The position numbers were made by a program, and so were the translations under genes. The notes beneath the pieces were generated by a model, which had not been told where the DNA came from, did not search any database, and saw nothing but the letters and a program-made list of their open reading frames with translations. Positions 35,416-41,615 of a stretch of DNA of 41,615 bases are shown piece by piece. Positions within the stretch are counted from its first letter, which is position 1. The number at the start of each line of letters is the position of its first letter. Source of the stretch: Acidobacteriota bacterium (GTDB taxonomy: Bacteria; Acidobacteriota; Terriglobia; Terriglobales; Acidobacteriaceae); the NCBI GenBank assembly GCA_021781495.1, contig JAJXWS010000024.1:1-41615 (forward strand), written 5' to 3'.

Positions 35416-37327
35416 AGAGCAGGGCACTGGATGGCAGGGCGCGAGCCTGGTCGCCATCACGTACGTCTACTTTCTCATCTTTGCGCAGTTTGCTTTTCTG
35501 CACCGGCTGGACGCACTCGGTATTACGGGAACGCATCTCAAGGCCGTGATGGCGGCGATGGCGCTGGGCGGCGTGGGCCTTAGCCTGCTGGCTCCGCGCA
35601 CGCAGCGCTGGGCATCGCCGCGCCTGCGGGTGCGCGTGGGGCTTGCGGTTTGCGCTGCTGCTGCATTTCTCGCGCTGCTGCCGCTCGGCACCGCGGCTGG
35701 CTTTGGAGTGGCGCTGCTTATCGGCGCGGGACTCGGCCTGCTGACAGTCACGCTGGTCACGCATCTGCGCCAGTGGTCGGGCAGCCATCCGCTCTTTAAG
35801 GTGGCGCTGGGCACGGGCACGGGCTATCTGCTCTGCAACATTCCGCCGTTCTTTGCCGCAAGCGCGCAGGTGCATGCAGTGGCGGCCGGTCTGCTTTGCG
35901 CTGCGGGCATCGGGATCGTGCCGCTCGATGCGGCCGAGCAGCCTGCGGAGGCCATCGCCGCGCCGCGCCGCTCGCTGCCGTTTCCGCTGGTGGTGGCCTG
36001 CTTTGCCGCGCTGGTGTGGCTGGACTCTGCCGCGTTCTTCATCATTCAAAACACGCCGTTGCTCAAGGCCGGCACGTGGCAGGGCACGGCGCATCTGTGG
36101 GTTAATGCTGTGCTGCACTGGAGCGCGGCGCTGGCCAGCGCGTGGCTGCTCACGCGCCGTGGCCTGGGCTTTGTGCTCTCCGCAGCCTTTGTGGTGCTGG
36201 CGTGCGCCTGCCTGCTACTGCTCGAACCGGCGCATGCGCTGCCTGCCTCGGTGCTGTATCCGGTCGGCGTGTCACTCTACTCGGTGGCGCTGGTCGCGTA
36301 CCCTTCGCTGCTCGCTCCGGCTGCGTCCGCTGCGGAGCGGGGCCGGCAGGCGGGCTGGATCTACGCGCTTGCGGGCTGGGTGGCCTCTGCGCTGGGCATC
36401 GGCATGGGGCAGAACCTTGGTCATGTTCCGCCGGCGTTTGTGGCCTGCGCGGGGGCCGTGGTGCTGTCGCCGTGGCTGCTTGGCATGCTGCGCGAGCGGC
36501 GGCGAGAGATCGCGCTGACGGCAGTACTTCTCTGCGTGGGCTATGCGGCCTATCGCGCCATGCCCGCAGCGCACAGCGTGGCCGCCTCCACTGCGGTGGA
36601 GCGGGGCCGGCAGGTATACATCTCCGAGGGCTGCATCCACTGCCACTCGCAGTACGTGCGTCCGGGCACGCGCGACGAGCTGCTCTGGGGACCCGCGCAG
36701 AGCGTGGCCGCCGTGCGCAGCGAACAGCCTCCCCTGATCGGCAATCGCAGGCAGGGCCCGGACCTTGCGGAGGTAGGCGTGCGGCGCTCCCCGCTGTGGC
36801 TCAAGGCGCATTTTTACGATCCGCGGCAAGTGAGCGGAGCCTCAATCATGCCCTCGTTCGCCTTTCTGTTTCGCGACGAGCGCGGCGCCGACCTGGTGGC
36901 ATATCTGGCCAGCCTGCAGGGACCGGACGCGCAGAAACATATCACCGAAGAGGAGAACTGGGAGCCCGCGCCAGCGTCCTGGGCACAGGCCGGCAGCGCG
37001 GACGGCGCGCAGCTCTACGCGCGCTTTTGCGCCACCTGCCACGACGCGGATGGACGCACGCGCATCCAATGGAAGACGAGCTTCAAGCGGCTTCCGCCGG
37101 ATTTAGCGCGTGGTCCTTACTTTTATCTTCCTCCGGCAGAGATGCGGAACATGCGCCTCGTCCGGCTGGCGCAGATTACCAGGTTCGGCTTGCCCGGAAC
37201 GGATATGCCCGGCCATGAGTACCTGGGCGATGTCCAGATTGCTTCCCTGAGTTTGTGGCTGATGCAGCGGATGGATCAGCCGATGAGTGCCAATCGCAAC
37301 CCTATCCATACAGGAGACAGACCATGA
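35402..37327 (+). CDS. Fusion of an MFS-like 12-helix domain with CcoO- and CcoP-like cytochrome c domains
   Basis: 641 residues from ATG 35402; the frame is open upstream to 35345, deeper in the previous gene. Residues about 15-360 form 12 hydrophobic helices with an MFS-like opening, ITYVYFLIFAQFAFLHRL. A thirteenth helix (about 368-388) anchors a CcoO-like domain: ERGRQVYISEGCIHCHSQ with haem site CIHCH at 411-415, RRQGPDLAEVG, and axial Met483 in IMPSF. A second, CcoP-like c domain has CATCH at 543-547 and Met602 in GTDMPGH. The cytochrome halves are convincingly cbb3-like; the MFS part carries no motif that fixes a substrate. It overlaps the gene before it and yceI after it. I know of no described protein with this architecture. 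Confidence 0.85.
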   Translation: MWRDREQGTGWQGASLVAITYVYFLIFAQFAFLHRLDALGITGTHLKAVMAAMALGGVGLSLLAPRTQRWASPRLRVRVGLAVCAAAAFLALLPLGTAAGFGVALLIGAGLGLLTVTLVTHLRQWSGSHPLFKVALGTGTGYLLCNIPPFFAASAQVHAVAAGLLCAAGIGIVPLDAAEQPAEAIAAPRRSLPFPLVVACFAALVWLDSAAFFIIQNTPLLKAGTWQGTAHLWVNAVLHWSAALASAWLLTRRGLGFVLSAAFVVLACACLLLLEPAHALPASVLYPVGVSLYSVALVAYPSLLAPAASAAERGRQAGWIYALAGWVASALGIGMGQNLGHVPPAFVACAGAVVLSPWLLGMLRERRREIALTAVLLCVGYAAYRAMPAAHSVAASTAVERGRQVYISEGCIHCHSQYVRPGTRDELLWGPAQSVAAVRSEQPPLIGNRRQGPDLAEVGVRRSPLWLKAHFYDPRQVSGASIMPSFAFLFRDERGADLVAYLASLQGPDAQKHITEEENWEPAPASWAQAGSADGAQLYARFCATCHDADGRTRIQWKTSFKRLPPDLARGPYFYLPPAEMRNMRLVRLAQITRFGLPGTDMPGHEYLGDVQIASLSLWLMQRMDQPMSANRNPIHTGDRP

Positions 37328-37902
37328 AGTCCTTTGTTCGTTCCATTGCTTTTATGCTGCCGTTCGCCCTTGTCCCCGGTGCATTTGCCCAGCGCCAGGC
37401 GTTTACCGTGACGCCGGATGCGAGCCAGGTGTCGTTCTTTCTCGGCGGGTCCGATCATGGCACGCGGGGCACCTTCCATGTGCAGAGCGGCACTGTGGAC
37501 TTTGATCGCAGCGCCCCCAGGATGTCCGGCATGATTGTGGTGGCCGCGGGCAGCGGCGACACCGGCAACAAGAGCCGCGACCACAAGATGACCACCGAGG
37601 TGCTGGATGCTGCCCAGTTTGCCCAGGTCACCTTTGCTCCGCAGAGTTATCAGGGAACCATCGCCACTTCCGGCGATTCCACCATCCAGGTCACCGGTGT
37701 CTTTACACTTCACGGAACCCCGCACGACCTTACCGTGCCCATGCAGATTCACATCGAGGGGTCGAGCCTGACGGCCAAGACGCACTTCACCGTTCCCTAT
37801 GTGAAGTGGGGCCTCAAAGATCCCAGCATCTTCATCCTCAAGGTAGCCAAGCAGGTGGATATCGACCTGACGCTGACCGGACAGGTTGCTCCGGCGAAGT
37901 AA
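37324..37902 (+). CDS. Secreted YceI-family polyisoprenoid-binding protein
   Basis: 192 residues. ATG 37324, with GGAG upstream, overlaps the previous stop (ATGA). A Sec signal peptide (about 1-22, cut after GAFA) is followed by the YceI lipocalin-like barrel: FTVTPDASQVSFFLGG, GTFHVQSGTVDFD, KSRDHKMTTEVLDAAQFAQVTF, a central TIQVTGVFTLHGTPHDLTVP, and a C-terminal KQVDIDLTLTG. YceI proteins bind long isoprenoid chains such as octaprenyl compounds in a hydrophobic pore (family knowledge). With a prenyl synthase at the head of the same operon, a shared isoprenoid ligand is plausible. A terminator follows. Confidence 0.92.
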   Translation: MKSFVRSIAFMLPFALVPGAFAQRQAFTVTPDASQVSFFLGGSDHGTRGTFHVQSGTVDFDRSAPRMSGMIVVAAGSGDTGNKSRDHKMTTEVLDAAQFAQVTFAPQSYQGTIATSGDSTIQVTGVFTLHGTPHDLTVPMQIHIEGSSLTAKTHFTVPYVKWGLKDPSIFILKVAKQVDIDLTLTGQVAPAK

Positions 37903-37926
37903 GCGCAAAATTGGAGAAATGCAACA

Positions 37927-37965
37927 GGGCAGGCGTGGACTTGGTTCCGCGCCTGCCCCGTCTTT
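37927..37965. terminator. Terminator between yceI and the TolC-family gene
   Basis: GGGCAGGCG (37927-37935) pairs with CGCCTGCCC (37950-37958); the + side continues into TCTTT. Convergent genes flank it, so it may work in both directions. Confidence 0.7.
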
Positions 37966-37984
37966 GGTGTGTTTGTGAAGCCGC

Positions 37985-39460
37985 TTAGCGGCCCAGGTAA
38001 TCGCGATACTGGGTTTCCAGCACTCCGGCGGAGCGAGCCAGTTGCAGCTTGGCCACGTTGTACTGGTAGAGGCTCTGCACCAGGTTGCTTTCCGCCGTGG
38101 CCAGCGTGGCCTGCGCATTCACCAGCGGCAGATTGTCATCCACCCCGGCGTTTACGCGGTCGGTCTCATCGCTCAGCGCACGCTTGGCCAGATCCACGTT
38201 GGAGCGGGCCACATCCACCAGCTTTGCCGTGGCGTTCACATCCAGCAGCGCAGAGCGCACCTGCTGGTCAATGTGATTGCGCAGGTCCGCCAGTTGCGCG
38301 GTGATGGCGGCCAGTTGCGCCGCCGAGGCATCTTCGTCGCCGCGCAGTTTTGCCTCGCGAAAGAGCGGCACGCTGAGCGTTCCCACCGCGGCAAAGTTGC
38401 CGTGGGTCCCCGCGCCGTTCACGGTGTCCACGCCCCAGTAGCCGCCAAAGCTCAGGGTGGGCAACCGCTCGCTGCGATAGGCCGAGTGCACGGCCCGATA
38501 CTCCACAAGCTGATTCTGCAGGTTCTGGTAATCCTGGCGATACTTGTAGGCCTCGGCGCGCACCTCCTCCGGCGTGCGCGAGGCCAGGTCGCTGTAGGGT
38601 ACCGGGTCCGTCAGCTGAATCTTCTGGCCGGGGTCAATGCCGATCTCGCGCTTCAGCAGGATCAGGTTCTTCTCCAGTTCGTTCTGCGCGGCAATCAGTT
38701 GCTGCTGCTGCGCCTGCAACTGCACATGGGCGCGCAGCTCATCCAGGTTCGATACCACGCCGGCCTCGTGCGAGGCCTTTGCCTGATCAAACAGCACCTG
38801 GTCCGCTGCCACCTGCGCCGTGGCGTTGTCCACCTCGCTGGAGGCGGCAATGGCCAGCAGATAAGCGTCGGCCACCTGCTGCACGACCTCGCCGCGTGCG
38901 GACATTTTGGCGAAATATACGGACTTCTCCGCCGCGCTAGCCGCGCGCCAGCCGGCGATCACCGGCCCGGAGAAGAGTGTCTGATGAAAGTTGATCTGCC
39001 CCTGCGTCAGGTCGTCGCGCGTAATGGGCGAGAAGCCGCTGGGCAGCACACCCCCCGGATACTGGCTGGCGAACTTGCTCAGCACGCCGGGGCCGAATCC
39101 CACGGCTGCAAGGTTGTGCTGGAAGACCCCCGTGCCGCCGCTGAGCGAGATGTCCGGCAGGAACTCCTGCAGCGCCTGGTTCTTTTCGCCCTGAATGGAC
39201 TTTTCCGCGTACTCTGCCTGCTTGAGGCCCAGGTTGTTCTCCAGGCCGCGGCGCACAGCGTCGTCCAGCGAAAGGCGAATCGTCTGGTCGGTCACGCCGA
39301 GCCGGGTCACGCTGCCCCAGAATGGATTCGCGGCAGAGGAGGGGTTGCCTGCCTGCGCATGCGCTGCCACACCCGAACTGGCAAGGGCCAGAATCGCAAA
39401 CAGCACCGGTGCCTGCGCGCGCCGGAAGACACAATATCCCTCTCGCTTCACTGCCATCAT
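37985..39460 (-). CDS. TolC family outer-membrane efflux protein
   Basis: 491 residues with a Sec signal peptide (about 1-36, cut near AHAQA). The duplicated TolC coiled-coil/strand unit is recognisable: LSLDDAVRRGLENNLGLKQAEY at the start of the first half, long Gln/Ala/Glu-rich helices around 165-250, and in the second half TLSVPLFREAKLRGDEDASA and SNVDLAKRALSDETDRVNAG. It would form the trimeric outer-membrane duct of a type I or tripartite export system. No adaptor or pump is adjacent on this strand, though a MacB-type ABC pair lies 4 kb away in the convergent operon. The precise start (ATG 39460 or 39457) is unresolved. Confidence 0.92.
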   Translation of the reverse strand: MMAVKREGYCVFRRAQAPVLFAILALASSGVAAHAQAGNPSSAANPFWGSVTRLGVTDQTIRLSLDDAVRRGLENNLGLKQAEYAEKSIQGEKNQALQEFLPDISLSGGTGVFQHNLAAVGFGPGVLSKFASQYPGGVLPSGFSPITRDDLTQGQINFHQTLFSGPVIAGWRAASAAEKSVYFAKMSARGEVVQQVADAYLLAIAASSEVDNATAQVAADQVLFDQAKASHEAGVVSNLDELRAHVQLQAQQQQLIAAQNELEKNLILLKREIGIDPGQKIQLTDPVPYSDLASRTPEEVRAEAYKYRQDYQNLQNQLVEYRAVHSAYRSERLPTLSFGGYWGVDTVNGAGTHGNFAAVGTLSVPLFREAKLRGDEDASAAQLAAITAQLADLRNHIDQQVRSALLDVNATAKLVDVARSNVDLAKRALSDETDRVNAGVDDNLPLVNAQATLATAESNLVQSLYQYNVAKLQLARSAGVLETQYRDYLGR

Positions 39461-39573
39461 TCTCTCAGATGATGCAATCGGGCTAAAGATTCCGGGGAGA
39501 AGGCGAAATTCAGGCAGGAAGTGCGCTCAGGCTGAGGAAAAGCTCGTGCTGGGCAGGATTTGCATCCCCGGCG

Positions 39574-39605
39574 GGCGGCGCTCGAACAAGTTCCGGAGCG
39601 CCGCC
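39574..39605 (-). terminator. Hairpin downstream of the YccA/BI-1 gene
   Basis: GGCGGCGCT (39574-39582) pairs perfectly with AGCGCCGCC (39597-39605), 17 bases past the stop on the minus strand. No U tract follows, so it is a weaker candidate. Confidence 0.45.
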
Positions 39606-39622
39606 ACACGTGCCGGTGAGGA

Positions 39623-40393
39623 TCAGTCCCGGCTGCGCATCTTTGAGAGCAGGCGCAGCATCTCGAGGTACAGCCAGACGAGCGTGACCATGATGCCGAA
39701 GGCGCCGTACCACTCCATGTACTTGGGTGCGCCGTAGTTCACGCCCTGCTCCACAAAGTCGAAGTCGAGCACCAGGTTCAGGGCGGCGATGCCCACCACA
39801 ATCAGGCTGAAGCCGATGCCGATGGGCCCCGCGCCGTTGACTGAGGTGAAGTGGAAGCCGAAGAAGCCGAGGATCATCTGGAGCACGTAGAAGAGCATGA
39901 TGCCGCCCGTGGCCGCCACCACGCCCAGCCGGAACTTCTGCGTCACGCGGATAAGCCGCGAGCTGTAAGCCAGCAACAGCGCCAGCAGCGTGCCGAAGGT
40001 AAGCCCGACGGCCTGGATGGCAATGCCCGGATAGCGCAGGTCAAAGACGGCCGACATGCCGCCGAGCACCAGTCCCTCCAGCAGGGCATACATCGGAGCA
40101 GTCACTGGTGACCACTCCTTCTTGAAGACGGTGACCATGGCGACGATAAAGCCGCCAATGCCGCCCACCAGCAGCAGCGGGGCAACGGCCGCCATATCGC
40201 CGGACTTGACGAACAGGTTCCACACCCAGGCCGCGGTAACAAAGGCGCAGAGCAGCAGGATTCCCGTCTTGTTGACCGTCCCGCTCAGGGTCATGCGCGC
40301 GGTCGCGTCAATGGCTCCGCCAAAGCGGCTGCCCGCAAAGTCGCGGAAGGTATTTTCCCCAAGAGCGGGATTGGACGTCTTCATCAAAGGCAT
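39623..40393 (-). CDS. Bax inhibitor-1/YccA family membrane protein
   Basis: 256 residues with a soluble N-terminus (about 1-38, including NPALGENTFRDF) and seven hydrophobic helices. The pattern GTVNKTGILLLCAFVTAAW, the central MYALLEGLVLGGMS and the terminal WYGAFGIMVTLVWLYLEMLRLL match the COG4760 branch of the BI-1/YccA family. Relatives affect membrane-protein quality control by modulating FtsH (E. coli YccA) or act as pH-sensitive calcium leaks (B. subtilis YetJ). Which applies here is unknown. ATG 40393 is backed by GGAGAGAG a few bases upstream. Confidence 0.9.
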   Translation of the reverse strand: MPLMKTSNPALGENTFRDFAGSRFGGAIDATARMTLSGTVNKTGILLLCAFVTAAWVWNLFVKSGDMAAVAPLLLVGGIGGFIVAMVTVFKKEWSPVTAPMYALLEGLVLGGMSAVFDLRYPGIAIQAVGLTFGTLLALLLAYSSRLIRVTQKFRLGVVAATGGIMLFYVLQMILGFFGFHFTSVNGAGPIGIGFSLIVVGIAALNLVLDFDFVEQGVNYGAPKYMEWYGAFGIMVTLVWLYLEMLRLLSKMRSRD

Positions 40394-40683
40394 AAAACTC
40401 TCTCCGTTTCGCAGAACCGGCTCACGCGTTTCGCCACCGTAAGCGGGGAAGCTGGCACCACTGCCTTCATTCTAGTGCCTGCGGCGTTGGCTTCCGAGCG
40501 CAGGGAGTGGCAGGGTACTTTGGTTTGGACGCCGCAAGTGCCTGCGAGTGAGCAGTTTAGGCCCGCTGCAGATGCCTGGATTCAATGCCAGGGCTACCCG
40601 GAGCGAAATTTCATTGCAGACGAGGGGAACCTGGTACAGACTGGCAAGAGCGAACTTCAATCCATCCCCGGAGATCTTCCCCA

Positions 40684-41172
40684 ATGATGACAGCCGATAT
40701 CAGCGGTACGCGGTATCTTGCCGCGACCACTGAAGAGATCACTAGCGCAGGATTTGATCACAAACTGAATGATCCGGCGAGCTGGTATCTGACCCCGGGC
40801 TCTTCTGAAGTGCTCGGCGAAGGGCAGGCCAAGCGGACGAACAAGCAGGAAAGCTCCTTCAACTACTTCAACCACATCCACCTGATCACCTTCAAGCTCA
40901 AGAACCCCAAGTACGGCGGCCGCTACGCGCTGGATGCCATCAAGATTAAATGCGGCGTGGAAAAGGGCTGGTTTCTGAAGCGCAAATTTGACGGACGGTT
41001 CCGCCTGACCGCAAACCCGGACAAGCACACGCCGTCCTTGCCCACCAGCGACCCCGGCTTCAAGTTCGGCCGCGTGGAAGCGATCTTTGCCTTTCTTCCC
41101 AGCGAATGGCTGACGGCGGAAAAGCCCATTACCAACTCGGGTTTTGCCGCCATTGATAACAGAGGCGTGTAA
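40684..41172 (+). CDS. Hypothetical protein of unknown function
   Basis: 163 residues from ATG 40684 (a second ATG follows immediately), with a GGAG about 12 bases upstream. I do not recognise the family. It has no signal peptide or membrane segment and is mixed in composition, with a lysine-rich middle: LKNPKYGGRYALDAIKIKCG, then GWFLKRKFDGRFRLT. The aromatic, beta-type pattern and normal codon usage argue for a real folded cytoplasmic protein. The frame is open about 100 bases upstream, but without a site or plausible sequence. It is convergent with the EF-G-type gene, with a hairpin between. Confidence 0.6.
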   Translation: MMTADISGTRYLAATTEEITSAGFDHKLNDPASWYLTPGSSEVLGEGQAKRTNKQESSFNYFNHIHLITFKLKNPKYGGRYALDAIKIKCGVEKGWFLKRKFDGRFRLTANPDKHTPSLPTSDPGFKFGRVEAIFAFLPSEWLTAEKPITNSGFAAIDNRGV

Positions 41173-41185
41173 AGAGACATCGGAT

Positions 41186-41218
41186 CTCCCGGCACCTCCG
41201 CCTTGGATGCGCCGGGAG
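41186..41218. terminator. Hairpin between the unknown gene and the EF-G-type gene
   Basis: CTCCCGGC (41186-41193) pairs with GCCGGGAG (41211-41218) around a 17-base loop between two convergent stops. There is no clear T run; moderate support only. Confidence 0.45.
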
Positions 41219-41231
41219 CCGTACCCGTCGA

Positions 41232-41615
41232 TTACTCCTCTTCCTCTTCCACCGGGCGCTTGGCGTTGGCCAGAATCTTCTCGGCAACCGCCTGCGGCAC
41301 GACGTCGTAGTGGTCCATCTCCATGTGGTAGCTGCCTTTACCCTGCGTCATGGAGGTGAGCTGGGTGCCGTAGGTGAGCATCTCGGCCATGGGCACCTCC
41401 GCGTTAATGACCGTGGTGCGGCCCTTGGACTCCATGCCCTGCACGCGGCCGCGGCGGCCGTTCAGGTCGCCCATCAGGGTCCCGGCAAACTCGTCAGGAG
41501 CCTCGATTTCGACCTTCATGACCGGCTCTAGCAGGCAGGGCTTGGCCAGTTCCATGCACTTGCGGAAAGCAAGGCGGCCCGCCATCTTGAACGACATTTC
41601 GTTTGAGTCCACGTC
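41232..41615 (-). CDS. fusA: Elongation factor G family, C-terminal part (partial at window edge)
   Basis: About 127 residues are visible and the frame runs off the right edge. It begins in domain IV with DVDSNEMSFKMAGRLAFRKC and continues through domain V: EPVMKVEIEAPDEFAGTLMGDLNGRRG, then AEVPMAEMLTYGTQLTSMTQGKGSYHMEM. It ends in an acidic EEEEE tail. EF-G drives ribosomal translocation and, with RRF, ribosome recycling. The SYHMEMDHYDVVP wording is also common in EF-G paralogues (EF-G2 type), so the canonical fusA assignment is not certain from the tail alone. Confidence 0.85.
   Translation of the reverse strand, partial: DVDSNEMSFKMAGRLAFRKCMELAKPCLLEPVMKVEIEAPDEFAGTLMGDLNGRRGRVQGMESKGRTTVINAEVPMAEMLTYGTQLTSMTQGKGSYHMEMDHYDVVPQAVAEKILANAKRPVEEEEE

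Noticed and set aside
40475..40687. A 70-codon open frame upstream of the unknown gene at 40684
   Set aside because: There is no ribosome-binding site, no pattern of conservation visible, and it overlaps the start of the better-supported gene.

Overview
The window is high-GC bacterial chromosome, densely packed on both strands. It looks like an Acidobacteriota genome of the Acidobacteriia/Terriglobia type. That inference rests on the gene set: a secreted sedolisin with Ig-like repeats, a kelch lipoprotein, an OPT transporter, a DUF5009 acyltransferase, and three small or medium conserved proteins (5553-6263, 21707-21904, 22020-22301) that resemble Acidobacteria-typical hypotheticals. No tRNA, rRNA, CRISPR array, insertion sequence or phage gene was seen, so this reads as native chromosome rather than an island.

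Layout. 1-10350 (+): the tail of an unidentified gene and a terminator, then a tightly spaced housekeeping run valS-nadC-birA-coaX-(conserved unknown)-rlmD-comEC, linking tRNA charging, NAD, biotin and CoA metabolism, rRNA methylation and DNA uptake. 10372-17053: a kelch/IPT lipoprotein and an OPT peptide transporter (both -), the latter divergent from a secreted sedolisin peptidase (+). 17158-21657: DUF5009 acyltransferase and a CPBP protease (+), whose 3' end overlaps a second, convergent CPBP protease (-). That second protease is preceded by a SpoIIM-like gene whose start codon overlaps the start of a divergent RDD gene. 21707-22301 (-): two small Acidobacteria-type proteins. 22410-25368: a divergent arsenic locus, arsR (-) against arsM-arsC-acr3 (+). 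25453-26514: a secreted protein with a TonB C-terminal domain. 26590-30603 (-): a response regulator and histidine kinase followed by pgl and glk, which feed glucose into 6-phosphogluconate metabolism.

30951-37902 (+) is the most unusual part. Seven genes are joined by start/stop overlaps: a polyprenyl diphosphate synthase, a MacB/FtsX-type ABC permease and its ATPase, a divergent CcoN-like haem-copper oxidase subunit I that seems to lack several haem/copper ligands, a small membrane protein, a large fusion of a 12-helix MFS-like domain with two CcoO/CcoP-like cytochrome c domains, and a secreted YceI (polyisoprenoid-binding) protein. An isoprenoid-making enzyme at one end, an isoprenoid-binding protein at the other, and an exporter plus cytochromes in between suggest one dedicated isoprenoid/redox envelope system. 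I cannot assign it to any described system.

37985-41615: a TolC-family outer-membrane protein and a YccA/BI-1 membrane protein (-), an unknown 163-residue protein (+), and the 3' end of an EF-G-type gene (-) running off the right edge.

Limits: functions are read from motifs by eye. Starts were chosen from ribosome-binding sites and family alignment from memory. No homology search was run.
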